This document shows, piece by piece, positions 1-11,232 of a stretch of 64,000 bases of DNA. Position 1 is the stretch's first letter; the number at the start of each line of letters is the position of its first letter. The stretch spans positions 95,782 through 159,781 of the forward strand of contig CAUYUJ010015514.1 of assembly GCA_963575745.1 (NCBI GenBank). Direction: 5' to 3'. Below the pieces are notes generated by a model that was given only the letters and a program-made list of their open reading frames with translations, made no database searches and was not told the DNA's origin. The position numbers and the translations under genes are program-made. The stretch comes from Prorocentrum cordatum. Taxonomy: Eukaryota; Sar; Dinophyceae; Prorocentrales; Prorocentraceae.

Positions 1-1128
1 CTATGGTGTGACCCATTCTTCATCTGGGTCAGCGGTCGGAAGACATCCGTTGCAGGTTTCCCCGTTACGACATAGCGGCAAGATCTTCTCCGGTGAACGG
101 AATCCACGAGTGACCATTGACCTCGGCGATCTTTGTAATAGCCTGACATTTCTTGGTATCACCCAGGTTACTCGACCAAAATCTCATCTTCGGGTCCGTG
201 ACTTCCATATAGAGTTCCAGGAATTCCTCCACCATCGCTCGCCATTCATTCCGGGGGGGTTCGGATCACGTCCAAACCTCCCATGCATCCGAAGATACTC
301 GAGGACGTTCCAGGGGCCGCGACCGAGGTATGGTCGGTCCTCGGGCTCGGGTTCTGACGCTGCAGGTCCCGAGTCTGGCGGTCCGCCTCCTCCTCCTCCC
401 CCTGAGGGAGGGTCATCTCCTGAGGGGGGCCCGCCAGACGGTGGCTGCTCCCCATCCCCACCGGCTGAGCCGTGGGGAGGTGCACCGCCGCCACCTCCAC
501 TGGCTAAGCCGGGGGGGTTTCCAATGTAGGGAGGCTGGCCCGCAGGTGGTTCGCCGGCCGCCTATTTCCCGGCCCCATGGTCATCCAATGATGGCTGATA
601 TTGGCCCGCGACTGCTGTCTGGCTATCCTCGGCGATCAGGTCGCCGGGCGCCTCCGTCGCAATCCTCAGCTTCTTTTGCGGTGAGTCCTCATCAGCATCT
701 GGGTCGAGTCCGTCTCCGGAAAGCCATTCCTCAAAATTATGTGGCCTCTTCCAGGGGCGTTGTCTCTTCCTCCAGTGCACGGCCTGCTTGGGTGTGTCCT
801 CGAAGTACGCCGCTTTTGCGGCGGCGGTAAGGGCTTCCTCGACCACATGCACCGGTGCACTGTATTTTCCTTTGACCACTGGAAGAGTGAACATCGTTCC
901 CCACTCTTCCCCAATGGCCGAGCCATGGGGAGGCTTTCGAGGGGAAGGTCCCAAAATGTCAATCCAGACTTTTGGGGAGCCTTCTCTCCAATGATCCCCC
1001 GCTGGCACGCTCACGTAATTTCCCCGGGGGTCTCGTACCGAACGGCTGGGCCGACGGCAGGACCAAATGCTTCTCCCGGCTCGAGCGGTCGTACTATGCC
1101 ACGATATCCCCCCGGGGGGTCCGCGCAC
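1..1128 (-). pseudogene. C-terminal tail of the copia polyprotein
   Basis: This stretch continues the polyprotein after the methyltransferase-like domain and changes frame several times. Coherent segments are visible at about 1011-1226 (acidic/proline segment containing GGYRGIVRPLEPGEAFGP) and 562-1000 (containing KVWIDILGPSPRKPPHGS, GTMFTLPVVKGKYSAPVH and HNFEEWLSGDGLDPD). A final segment contains ELYMEVTDPKMRFWSSNLGD. The last codons, in another frame, carry a small cysteine cluster (CRNGETCNGC) and end DEEWVTP followed by TAG at bases 1-3. I do not recognise a domain. It could be a nucleic-acid-binding tail. The opposite-strand open frame at 8-529 is a shadow produced by proline-rich coding. 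Confidence 0.6.
462..472. repeat. Short palindrome CGGCTGAGCCG
   Basis: One of a dispersed family of 11-13 bp palindromes (arms CGGCT/AGCCG, one central base) found repeatedly inside the copia coding sequence. Exact core members are also at 1694-1706, 1725-1735, 5843-5855, 6114-6126, 6579-6591, 10580-10592, 11251-11261, 13140-13150 and 13676-13686. Confidence 0.75.
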
Positions 1129-3652
1129 ACCCTACTGAACAGTTTCGTCTTCTCGTCAGGGTACGTCTGAAAGAACGTCCCCACTGGGATTTTATCGACG
1201 TCAGGAGGGCACAATCGAAACGGCAAGTGGCCCTCCGCTCAAACATAATCCAATGTACTGTCCATGGGTATTGGGAGACCTGGGAGTATAAACGCTGGAA
1301 TATCGTCTGAGACGTTGATTCCAGGTCCGCCCTCAATACAGTCACGACGGCGTCATTTCTCGCATAAAGTATGTCGTTCTTCCACATCGTGTAGCGCCAA
1401 CCCCAGCCCTTTGACGGCGCAAACTTAATAGTTCCGTCTTTGGGTCCCGCTCGGGACCATTCCCTTAGCTTCTCAGGGAGGCACTTGAAGACCGCTTTGT
1501 TTCTCCATGAGTCGACGTCTTCAACGTTGGGGTCAGCCGCTTTCTTTGGGCGAGTGTTGTCCTGGGGGTCAATCTCAGCTGCCCTTTTCTCAACATTTGT
1601 TATCCGATTGATGGTCCCTGCACCATCCTCCATTTCAGTATCAATCTCGGACACAATGTCATTCGGGCTAAAGTGGTCGTTTCTAATCCCATCCGGCTGA
1701 GCCGGTGAGCAAGCCTTCCCGCTCGGCTGAGCCGGCGCCAAGGCTTTTCGAATTGTGGCGAGGAGAGCATTAATATTGTTATAATCCGATTCCTCCTTGC
1801 GCTCGTCTACAACAACGCCGGAATCAAACTCATCCACGATGTCATCAGACTGAATTGAGATCACGTCTTCACCCGGTAGCACGACCGCCTTCTTCCTCAG
1901 CGATCGGCACATGGGTTCAGTCGTTGACCTCTCTGGCACGCGGAGACCGCGGCAAGCGAGATTCGAGCAGTCGCCGCAAAGCAACCGCTCGCTTCTACGG
2001 GGGGCCGGTCGCGGGGCAGCCCGCGCAGTCTGTCGAGCCGAAACGGCAGCGGCGCATATAGGATTGGGAGAAGAAGTAGGACGACGACGAGACGACACAA
2101 CTCTCTCTGCGGCATTGGCGACGGCAAAGTGAACCTGTTCGGCAAACTCATCAATGTAATCTTCAGCGCTCTTACACTCTCGTCCCCTAGCCTCAACATG
2201 CTCGCGCGTGCCATCACACATGCGTTCTAACCCCTCCGCAATGATGGAAGGGGTGGTGGCTATCGTCCAGGGCTTTTTCATGAAATTACCCTTGCTATCC
2301 TTCAATCCGTATGCGCACCCGTGCAAGGCCGTCTTGGTAAATCCCAACTCTCGAAGAAAACTCTTTACCTGGGGGTCTCTCCAATAATTACTACACTGGG
2401 TAGGCCACTCAATACATACAACGCCCCCCGCTTTGTGCACAGCACGGGCAATCTCGCGGAAATTCCAAAACAGGTATCAGAAGTCGGTTCTAATGCTCCG
2501 AAGCCTGCGAATAGCCCTATGATTGCCAGTGCGGAAATAATGCGCCTCGTTGACATACTGCCAGGGGGAGCCTCCTGTACATGGCATGGAGCCCCACAAC
2601 GTGATGTGTTTTCCCTTGAATGTAGCTATCTCATTCAGCGCTATTTTGAATCCCTCATCCGTCCTCATGTCTTCCTTCTCGGTGTATCTAATCACTTTAC
2701 ATGAGTTGTCAACGAAATTCTCAGGGTCTCCTGTCCTACTTTGGGGGCCACAACAGCATTCCAACAAAAGTCTTTCCCCGGTCCACTGAGTGGCCGGGGC
2801 GCAATCTTCTCGGATTTTAAATTCTGTGTATCCCGTCCATCTGCTATGGCAATAGTCACCGTCGCTAGAATCGCCATCTGAGTCGTATTCGAACGGGTGA
2901 TGATACCTGCTTTCTTCATCACGCCAATTACCGATGCGATCTATCGTCAAACCTTGTTGGGAATTGACGGCATAGGTGCGACGTTTATCATCCAACTTAT
3001 CGAACTCGACGGGGCAATCCCCGATTGCCGGCATGAATGTGACAAGTCTCGGAACATAGTGATATCGTTTCAAACTCTGTCCTTGTCTCATCCATTCATC
3101 CCTTTTCTCAGAAAAGTTGGCAGCCACCGCAGAGTGTGGATTATGATGCGGGCGATCTCCGTTAGAAACATCCTCTATATCTTCAGGCTCCATTGAAGAC
3201 TCTAGTTCGCTTTCACTATCCAATTTCCCAAACATGGCTTTCATTTCACGATCTGAGCTTCTCTTGGTTGCATTCTCGATCGCCCTCGTTTTCTCGGAGC
3301 TTCTGCTGTAACATTCTTTGCCCATCCGAGGAGTGACATCACCTGCAACAGCAGCTGAGCTGATTGCATTCTTTATCGTTAACATCCCCTCGGCTTGGCC
3401 GGGGGCAGCCACGACGGGCTTGCCTTTGTTGGGGCGCTTTTTCTTTTTATTTGACTTTTTGCCAGGCATGGCAGCTCCTCTCCGCAAGGCCGAACTAGGG
3501 CACAGGCGGGGCTTGAGAATCCCCCCGGGTCTCAGGGGAAGCCCGTCAGAAAACACTGAGTCAAGATAATCTTGGCGCCGCTTAGCGGCCCAGAACTTAG
3601 GAGTCGCAACGTTGACAAGATGCAAAACTTTGACCCATGCCATTGGGTCCAC
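1094..3652 (-). pseudogene. Cytosine-methyltransferase-like domain of the copia element (one in-frame TGA)
   Basis: One frame runs about 850 codons with a single stop (TGA at 2477-2479). It begins in the end of RNase H (WTKRFVDPMAWVKVLHLVNV) and passes a lysine-rich linker (KKSNKKKKRPNKGK). It then shows a Rossmann-like start LLECCCGPQSRTG, a PC-containing motif GSMPCTGGSPWQ resembling motif IV (catalytic Cys) of C5-DNA methyltransferases, and after the stop GGVVCIEWPTQCSNYW, where the Glu may correspond to the ENV motif. KNFMKKPW-like and CDGTREHVEARGRE segments follow. C5-methyltransferases captured by copia elements are published for dinoflagellates. The motif match here is my reading, not an alignment, and motifs VIII-X are not evident. 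An unrelated SAM-dependent enzyme is the main alternative. Confidence 0.65.
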
Positions 3653-4592
3653 AAATCGTTTTGTCCAATATCAGCAGCTTCATTTTGCGTTCTTTCGTAT
3701 TGTAATTGAACCAGGCCACGAGAAAATTGTTCGGACACAGCTGCTGCATCAATACTATGTGTTCTTGGTAGATGCATCAAGTTCATTGACCCGCCTGCCT
3801 TAATGACCTTGCAAACTGCTTGGTTATCTTCCAAGAATAAACATCGCACAGGTCTATCCAGTAAGATTTCCCACAGCGGCAATGCCGCAAGCAGCTCCTT
3901 GCGCAACGCAGCAAGGCTGGCCGCAACGATCCAAGCCTCAAGTGTACTGTGAGATGCGCATGTTTGTCTTTGCGAACTCATCGATTGTCCTGCCCGTGTA
4001 TACGGGCCCCGAATCGCTTGATAACTGGCGCTCGTGCTCCTGTGTGTTCTAATGTCACTCGCCAGATCTGCATCAGAGTATTGTTTAAACAGAACCTCCC
4101 TTTTTTGTCACCCACCCACGAAGTCATACGATAATGAGATGTACATTTTATGTAACATATGAGGCGGAAGAGGTCCATGTCTTGCTGTTCTGTCCACTTT
4201 GTGATACAACTGGCAGTTTGACACACAGCACGAAGTAAGTCGTGTCTGGCCATTCTCGCCCCGTAAAGTATCTTCATCAACGCTTTTGCTGCGATGGGTT
4301 GGAGCACTCCCGACTGAGTCGGTGGCTCAGGGTCATCAGGGCTAGCTGCTGCGGCATCAAGGCCAAGCATCTCTATCTCCTTGTCAGGAGGGCCGGTATC
4401 AACGTTAATCTGTAACGCTGACGCTATAGCCTCCTCAGCTGGGGAATAAATCTCTCCTCTGGGGCCGCCCTGTCCATCCTCTAAATCAGTAAGTTCTGGA
4501 CCGGACGGGGTGCCCGCGGCCGGATATGTGGCCGGGTCTGCGTCCGTCAATTGAGCGTATAATGTAACGCAGGAATCGAAGAACTCTGTCAT
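3532..4592 (-). pseudogene. Copia connection segment and RNase H domain, frameshifted
   Basis: The frame at 3978-4592 carries the connection between RT and RNase H (LQPIAAKALMKILYGARMA, then CYIKCTSHYRMTSWVGD). RNase H starts in a neighbouring frame as YSDADLASDIRTHRSTSASY, the usual copia SDAD..RRSTSG signature. Near 3950 it switches to the frame reading STLEAWIVAASLAALRKELL (the conserved Glu) and EDNQAVCKVI (the conserved DN). Near 3665-3672 a further 1-nt shift moves ADI into WTKRFVDP, the start of the methyltransferase frame. The three catalytic acids are present but in three different frames, so this copy cannot make active RNase H without frameshifting. Confidence 0.85.
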
Positions 4593-5868
4593 ATCGTATT
4601 CGATGACTTTTCACTTTTGGTTCTCTCGGCTGGCATGGCTCGGTCGTCTGAGACGCCGAGTCACCCCCCGTTTCCTCCTCACTACTCTCGTCTGCGACGG
4701 AGGCGTTTTTCTTAGCTTTGGGAGGAGGCGGGTCAAGTACCGTAGGCAATTCCCCGTGCCACTCAATTGTCTGAATTGATAATCTATGCTCGCATCCTAA
4801 ATATCGTCCAACAGCCGTTGGAGGATATATGTCTATGCCCTTAGGGCAATGTTCCGAAGGTTCTTGAAGTAACTTCCATCCCTGGGCTAGCTTGTCGGCA
4901 GGTCCCGACAGTTTGAAATCGTCGACATAGATGATCAAGAAGATTTGCAATTCTTTATGGAAATAACAGCTACGCCACGGGCTACACTTCACGAAACCTT
5001 TAGCCGTGACGTGTCCCTCACAATGCTGCTCCCAATATCCGCCCGAATCAGGGTGTCCGTACAACGATAAGTACAGTGGGCATACGGGGTTCCGCATATT
5101 GGACCATGCCTTGGGCCATTCGTCGCGAGGCAAGAAAAGCCATGTAGGAGTGCCTCCCAACGTTGATTGTGTGTAAGCTTGTCGAGCATCAGCTTGTTCG
5201 ATGCTATGGTCCTCAAGCAACCCGTGGGTATCAGCTGTTTTGCTGGCCTGCATAGCCGCGGGACAGCTGGAGAGTTCCTGAGACAATACCACGTCCTTGT
5301 TTTGATCTCTAGCACTTCAACCGTCAAAGACTACTCGACCTTTGTACTTACGGTCTTTATGTCCTAGCGGCAACTCTGAGTTCTTTTCAACAAGGATCGC
5401 AAATAAACGGCCCAAATGGGCTGTTTTTCCTTTGAGTTCGGCAACAACGTCGGAATATTCTCTAACACCATCCTCTATCCACGTGCCAATGTCGCGCAAT
5501 ATGTCCCACTCTTTCCTCGAGGCAGCTTGAGCGTCTTTCTTGGCCTTGGCCTCGTCTTTCGAGACAGATCTTGCTACCGCGGCATCTATGCGGGCATGCT
5601 GCCAGTCACTGGGAAGTTGGAAGGGTTCATCAATGACAGATATTAAGTCAGTAAAAGGATTGTAGAAGCATTGCTAATCAAATCTTGCTTTGTCACGATG
5701 ACTGATATCTCTTGTTGAATTATCTTGTAAAGGCATGCGAGGCGCGCTTCGCCGCGACGCGGCGGCCGCCGGACTCGAGGTCTGGCTTGCCTCATCGTTG
5801 TCCTCAGACGTTCCGTTATCATCATCGGACAAGGGACCCCTGCCGGCTGAGCCGGAGGGTAGCCCGTC
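4486..5868 (-). pseudogene. Copia reverse transcriptase with three in-frame stops
   Basis: A single minus frame carries the polymerase. It reads KEWDILRDIGTWIEDGVREY, then EKNSELPLGHKDRKYKGRVV, then EQADARQAYTQ (first catalytic region), PLYLSLYGHPDSGGYWEQHC (the copia LYGL/PDSG block), and IIYVDDFKLSG with the YVDD catalytic pair. The frame is otherwise continuous with the integrase-RT linker upstream, but it contains TGA at 5869-5871, TAG at 5674-5676 and TGA at 5317-5319. After about 4590 the coding continues in another frame. The closeness to consensus suggests a fairly young or slowly decaying copy. Confidence 0.92.
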
Positions 5869-7122
5869 TCATGCAATAGTGCCCCCATACCATGTTTGTA
5901 TCCACCAAATGTCCTCGTCGTCAGACAGGTGTTCTACGGGAGAATCTTCCTCTGATAAATCATCGGCCTCAGATGTGACTTGATAGCCCTGGGTGCGTCG
6001 CGACACCGCCCCTCGCCCACTGCCAGGAGTGTAGCACAGGCTGCCATTTTGTACTCGACGTAGTTGCTCAGCCACCTTAGGTGCAGTTAGCCTAGCTTCG
6101 GGTAGAACCGCAAGCGGCTGAGCCGCTGCGGGATCGGACGGAGTCGGTGGGTCGCCCACATCTAGACCGACGTCACGCAGGAGACCGAGACAAGGGCCAG
6201 GATCCTCTATACCGAAGGATCCTCTCTTTTCTGCCTTGTATTGTTCCACGGCCTGTCGACGCTGGGCTTGGTTCATGTTGGACCATCGTCCAGGATGCAC
6301 TCCGGGATTGGTAGACTCAGGTAAATTCTTTAACCATTGGGCACTATAGTTTGGGTCTGGGTCTGTGACCCGCACTCGGGTTATAGGCGCATAGTCAGGG
6401 TCATAATAGAGAACAACTCGTATGCGACATGTCTTTCGACGGCCTGTCAGCGGAAGCTGTTGCGTTAATTCTTCTTTTGTAAGTCCAACAACAATCCGTC
6501 TGTCTTCAAAGTGCTCCATCGTATCCAGATTTTGAATTGTTCGAGTAAGAAGTTGCCCTTCCCCTGGAACTTTCTCACGCGGCTTAGCCGCTGAGAAGTT
6601 GGACTGTCTGTCCAAACGATACTCAAGTCGTGCGAGTCCCAGTTTCTGGTTTTTGTTTGCAGGATGGGAATCGCGCCGAGGGCCCCTGCCGTCAACTACC
6701 AGAGGCACATCGCCCACGTACAGACCCCCAGGACCGTCATCATCTAAATCGGCCTCATAGTCGAAACGTGGGGCACCCTCGCCTCCTCGAGGAGGCGGTG
6801 GCACCAGAATGGCAGGATCATCAGCATTAAACGTGTTGTCCAGTCTTATCCCTGTGGCTGGCTGTGGTCCGCCTGGGAGGGCCGCAGCCTCTCCTGTCTC
6901 TGTAGGGGATTGTGACGGAACGTGATCCTTCGCCGCTTTCTCGCATGCTTCTCGCAAAGGAAACTGAAGCGATTGGTCTTCAGCAGTACCATCTAAGATG
7001 TTGCTGTACACTTGATCAGATTTCTCGATTGTAGGTCGTGTTCCCTCTGGTGTACGCCCCGATTCCATATTCAGTCCATCCGATTGTCTCAAGGGTATAA
7101 CGTAACCATCTGGTCCGACCAA
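5869..7122 (-). pseudogene. Integrase-RT linker region of the copia polyprotein
   Basis: This acidic, proline-rich 417-codon stretch joins the integrase C-terminus to the reverse transcriptase and shares the RT frame. It starts where a run of seven Cs on the plus strand (7129-7135, near GLVGPDGYVIPL) causes a frameshift from the integrase frame, and it ends at TGA 5869-5871. Segments with copia-like spacing include YYDPDYAPITRVRVTDPD and NMNQAQRRQAVEQYKAEK. It also contains two of the short CGGCTnAGCCG palindromes (6114-6126 and 6579-6591), both translated as extra Ala-Gln-Pro or Ala-Lys-Pro. No enzymatic motif is seen. Confidence 0.75.
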
Positions 7123-8217
7123 TCCCCCCCTGTGTGCACATACCGCAAGTATATCCCTGGAATCATCGTCGCCCCAGTCTCGGCGGTGCGAAGTCGGGAT
7201 TCAGGTGGGGGCGCATAACGGACAAGTGATCCGAAGGGAAGAAGCGGAGAATTGAATTGGCACCCGAATCGTCTTTCCCAACTGGACTTCCCGTCGGCAG
7301 GGGTTCTAGTATTGTAGCATAGACGGAAATATCGAAACGCGTAGGTCCAATAGGGTGGTGGAAGACCAGCCTGCAAAAGTCAGGCTCTGGCTCCCATTTA
7401 CACAACACCGTTCGCACGCTCGGCGACAGCGTTTTGTTTCTTATTCCCTGGGATGGTCGGAGCATGTGCAATATTGAGCTCGCAACATGCATTCGCAAGC
7501 TCTCTTGCCCCATCTGTAGAACAATATTCTAATTTTCCCTCCGGGGCTCTCAAGTTCACTAAAAAGTTGCAAACGTGAACCGCAGACTTGTCGCCTACAC
7601 CCTGAGCGGCGAGAAAATCCGCAGCTCGGTCGCGAAAGTGTCACACACGCGGTCTCGTCATGGAGTCCCCGCGAGAGTTCACCCATCGCAAACCAATGGT
7701 CCATCGTCGTCAGCTGTCCGAACGAAGTGGGGTTAGCGTATGGGCGGGGAACCTTTAGCCCTTTGTTCTGCCCTTTGCGCTGTTGCTTTCTGGTAGTTTT
7801 GGCCCAATTGCACACTGAACAACATGGGTTCTTGGGAGCATGAGTTAGAAAGTGCGGCAGGGAGGCCGCAGCCTTTTTGAGCCGCTCGGCAAGGGTCTCC
7901 GACACCTCAACCTCCGCAACGTCTGGGTCTAAATCTGGCGGCGCGTCGACGTCGACTAAGTGGACGCCGTCAGCGTCTCCAGCCTCGCCCTCCTCGGGTC
8001 CTGGGGCTGCGTTGCACGCGCTGGAGTCTAGTCCTCTACTTACTTCGTACGGGAGGTGTCCTGAAACTCCGTATCCGCATTGGCATCTATATGCGGCAGC
8101 GCAAGCCTCGGCTTTGCCGGGCTGCTCGTCGAATGGACCGACGGCTTGACCGTGGTCGGGCAAAGCTGAATGACTTTTAGGGCAGCAATACCGGTCGGCG
8201 TCCGATTCCAACCGCAT
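7089..8217 (-). pseudogene. Copia integrase (zinc-binding and DDE core), frameshifted
   Basis: The first frame gives a His/Cys pre-integrase zinc module, HFLTHAPKNPCCSVCNWAK, and the first catalytic Asp in FGQLTTMDHWFAMGELSRGL. Near 7640 the frame breaks. The second Asp appears in another frame as DGARELANACCELNIAHAP, followed by the catalytic Glu block PGNKKQNAVAERANGVV and then a TAA at 7398-7400. The C-terminal part (AGLPPPYWTYAFRYFRLCYN and FGSLVRYAPPPESRL) reads in the same frame downstream until 7089. All three catalytic acids of a DDE integrase are thus present. The acidic N-terminal part (residues 75-110 of this frame) is poorly conserved linker. Confidence 0.88.
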
Positions 8218-8837
8218 TCGCTGGCCACCTGAGGCGAATAGTAGAAGTAGGTGATGGTATCCGCAGAGTCTATCGAAGACGGGAAAGCGGGCGCGATCTC
8301 AGTCGGCCGCCCATCAGCGTAGCTGTGGGCACCAATCAACTCATAAGTGCGCAGGTCTATGGTTATGCGAGTCTGGACCGCATGGGGCGGAGGGCCTCCC
8401 GCAGATTCCACGTTGTCCAAGCATGCCTTGGCGCCCGGCGTCACGCAGCGCCACCGCTCGGGGGGCTCGCTCCTTCTGGCGGCAGCTGCGCACATCCACT
8501 GACCCAGCGCCTCCTTGCCTGATAGGGTCAAGTATGGCATCTTGCCCTCAACGGCCAGGTCCACTCTTTGACCGTTGGGTAATCATAGGTAGGGCCTTTG
8601 GCCTGCTGGCCAAAAGAAAATAAAGCCGCGGCCCACGCACCGCTCTCCCGCCGAAATCACGCACGGGGTCTCCGGCATGACTAAAGTATTAAAACTACCA
8701 CCCTTAAATTTGGGACACGCGATGCGAACTGAACCGAGGGCCTTAGATTCCCCCCAGCAGCGTTCAGAGTGATCGATTGCGGAAGCTTTCGAATGAATAT
8801 CATTGCACCTGCGCTCCTGATATATTTCTCCGCAATT
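8040..8837 (-). pseudogene. C-terminal part of copia aspartic protease plus linker
   Basis: Immediately left of the 1.66 kb insertion the reading resumes as EKYIRSAGAMIFIRKLPQS then NAAGG, matching the region after the active site in copia proteases. It then shifts to the frame ETPCVISAGERCVGRGFIFF, which continues through an in-frame TGA (8583-8585, after GQRPYL) into LPNGQRVDLAVEGKMPYLTL. TPC.LS.G.RC and PNG..V.L.V..+PYL are recurrent copia protease-end features. The frame ends at 8040, where the integrase frame takes over. The TGA replaces a codon between two otherwise consensus-like segments. Confidence 0.75.
8833..8837. repeat. Target-site duplication, left copy (CAATT)
   Basis: CAATT here is repeated at 10497-10501 on the far side of the low-complexity insertion. 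A 6-bp reading (GCAATT) is also possible and does not change the restored frame. Confidence 0.8.
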
Positions 8838-9293
8838 CCAGGAAGGGTCTGAACCGAACTGGTAACCGGGAACCGGCGGCCGCACGAACCGAACCGCGCA
8901 CCGGACTCCAAACCGAACCGGTCAGAACCGGACCGGCCGCGTCGAACCGAACTGGCGAGGCGAAACCGGCCCGGGCGCCCAAACCGAACCGGCTGGAACC
9001 GAACCGGCCCCCCAGGCAAATCCTCTGACACCCTCGGGCCCCTTGGAGACCCGCGGAACCCTCGAAGACCCTCGGGGTCCTCTTCCTCCTCTTCCGCCTC
9101 CTCCCTCCTTCTTCCTCCTCCTCCTCCGCTTCCTCCTCCGCCCTACCTCCTCCTCCTCCCTTCCTCCTCCTCCTCCTCCTCCTCCTCCTCCGTCCTTCCT
9201 CCTCCGCCCCCTCCTCCTCCGCCTCCTCCTCCTCCTCCCCTGGCGATGGCGCCGTCGATGGCACCTGGCGGGCGGCGCGCGCGACGCGAGGAA

Positions 9294-9384
<91 letters not shown>

Positions 9385-10496
9385 CGGGAGGGGGCGGGGA
9401 GGGGGCGGGCGCGCGGCGGACCGCGCGAGGGCAGGGGACCCCATCGGCGGCCCCCCCGCGCGAGGGCAGGGGGCCGCCTCCGAGGCACCCGGGTTCCCGC
9501 GGGAACCACCCCACCAACAGTCCACCCGGCGCCCCCCCCGTGGCCGGGCTCCCCCCCCGTGGCCCCGGCCCCCCTTCCCGTGGCCCCGGCCCCACCCCCC
9601 GCGGCCGCCCCCCCCCCCCCCCGCGGCCCCCCCCCGCGTTAGCCGAATCCCCGACGGAGGAGGGGGGGGAGAAGAGGGGAGGATGGGGGAGGAGGAAGAA
9701 AAGAGGAGAGGAGAGGAGGAGGAGGAAAGAAGGGGAAGCCACCCCTCCGTGGCCGGGCCCCCCCCCCGTGGCCGGGGCAACCCCCCCCGTGGCCAGGGCC
9801 ACCCCCCCCGTGGCCGGGGCCGCCCCCCCCGCGGCGGGGCCCCCCTTTTCGGGCCCCTCGGGGCTCCCTCGGAGGAAGCCGAGGCCCAGGGCGGCCCGAC
9901 GAGGAAGGCCCCCCACCCAGGAAGGCCCAAGTGCACAAGATGGCCTGATTTTGCCAGGGCCGCTTTAGCCGAATCCCCTGGCGGAGGAGGCGGAGGGGGG
10001 GGGAGGGAGGAGGAGGGGGAGGGGAGGGAGGAGGAGGCGGGGGGGGGAAAGAGGAGGAGGAGAAGAGGAGGAGGGAGGGAGAGGGAGGGAAGAGGAGGTC
10101 TTCCTCCTCCTCCTTTGGCCTCGGGCCTCGGGCCTCCGAGGGGGCCCGAAAGCGGGGCCACAGGGGGGGGTGGCCCCGGCCACGGGGGGGGGGGCCCGGC
10201 CACGGGGGGGGTGGCCGGGGCCGCGGGGGGGGTGGCGCTGGCCTCCTCCTCGCTTTTTGTTCAACGGCGATCCCCATCCCCGCCGGTCGACGACCCCCCC
10301 GAGGGTCGACGACCCCCCCCGGAGGTCGACGACCCCCGAACCGAACCGCCCACAACCGGACCGCCGCCCGACCCGAACCAGCAGAACCGACGGGACTCGC
10401 CAAACCGGACCGGCTCAAACCGGACCGGCGCCGAAAACCGAACTGGCGCAACCGAACCGGCACGCCGCCGAACCGGCCCGGACCGGACCCTTCCTG
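8838..10496. mobile_element. 1.66 kb TIR-bounded low-complexity insertion (TSD CAATT) in the copia protease
   Basis: The left end reads CCAGGAAGGGTC (8838-8849) and the right end GACCCTTCCTG (10486-10496), a terminal inverted repeat of 11 nt. CAATT directly flanks both sides (8833-8837 and 10497-10501). The protease reads FIIDTGRGYNLIA up to the right boundary and continues EKYIRSAGAM from the left boundary. Removing the element plus one CAATT (1664 nt) joins these two frames exactly. The interior holds no gene: AACCGAACCGG-type repeats at both ends, a CTC-rich tract (9070-9240), a GAC/GGC tract (9290-9385), GTGGCCGGGGC repeats and GGA-rich tracts (9650-9740, 9985-10115) that are roughly inverted relative to the CTC tract. 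It is a non-autonomous DNA-transposon-like unit of unknown superfamily. Confidence 0.85.
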
Positions 10497-10501
10497 CAAT
10501 T
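10497..10501. repeat. Target-site duplication, right copy (CAATT)
   Basis: Partner of 8833-8837. On the minus strand it encodes the junction between YNL and IAEKY of the protease. Confidence 0.8.
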
Positions 10502-11109
10502 AGGTTGTACCCGCGCCCAGTGTCTATAATGAAACTCAACGCCCCCAGGTACGCAGCGTCTTTGTCTGTGCATCCAGCAGCGGCTGAGCCGCGCGGGCCT
10601 TCTTTCCCCTCCTCGCCCTTCAGCCAGAGATGCCAGACATGATATTGCAGGTTTGATGCTCTGATTAGAGCTTCAGCGACTGATGCCCTAGACTGTATCG
10701 ACATCTGTCGGCGCATTTCTCCTGGGAACTTCCACCTATCTTTGCTACTTGAAGGCAACTCTTTCAAGTCGTGGCGACGCGCCTTCCTCCAAGCGGCAGT
10801 CGGCTCCTCAGTAGAGGGGTGAAAACGGACACGGAGATTGCATCGGTTACTATTCCGATGACTTATGCAGCTCTTACTAGGGGGGACGCACCAGTACTTC
10901 TTGATCGCGTCCCGAGAAAGAGGGCACAGGAAATTCGCAAGGACATAGACGAGACTCTCGACCTGTTTCCTGCTGTCCTGGTGAAACTCACCTTTGGAGG
11001 TATCCCAATAGTCTCCCATCGGCACTAGACGTAACAATAAAAAACTTAAGGCTGTTTTGCCTCTGCCCTGGGAGGCCCCGAAATAACGGGGCGGGGCAAG
11101 CGACGGCAC
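10497..11109 (-). pseudogene. N-terminal part of copia aspartic protease with active site
   Basis: One minus frame runs through KGEFHQDSRKQVESLVYVLA, RDAIKKYWCVPPS and RWKFPGEMRRQMSIQSRASV to ALSFIIDTGRGYNLIA, where IDTG is the retropepsin-type Asp-Thr-Gly active site near 10525. The frame then runs into the low-complexity insertion. The region before the active site is the Gag-protease spacer. A CGGCTGAGCCG palindrome at 10580-10592 lies just upstream of the active site and adds a short alanine run. Confidence 0.85.
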
Positions 11110-11232
11110 CCGAGCTGATTGAATCAGCGGGTCTCTTCCAACCCCCCCGTTTTCTGCTCAACCGACGCAGGCTTCGCCATGACTGCCGAACAAGGGCGGC
11201 GAAAAAGAAGACCATTAATACAATTATGTTTA

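Noticed and set aside
8-529. Plus-strand frame with Pro/Ser/Gly-rich C-terminus
   Set aside because: Opposite to the minus-strand copia tail, which has coherent protein segments and ends at base 1. The plus frame is a shadow.
8800-10642. Several overlapping 200-460 codon frames rich in Pro, Gly and Arg
   Set aside because: They lie in the low-complexity insertion and its edges, on both strands at once. There are no motifs, and stop-poor GC-rich repeats explain them.
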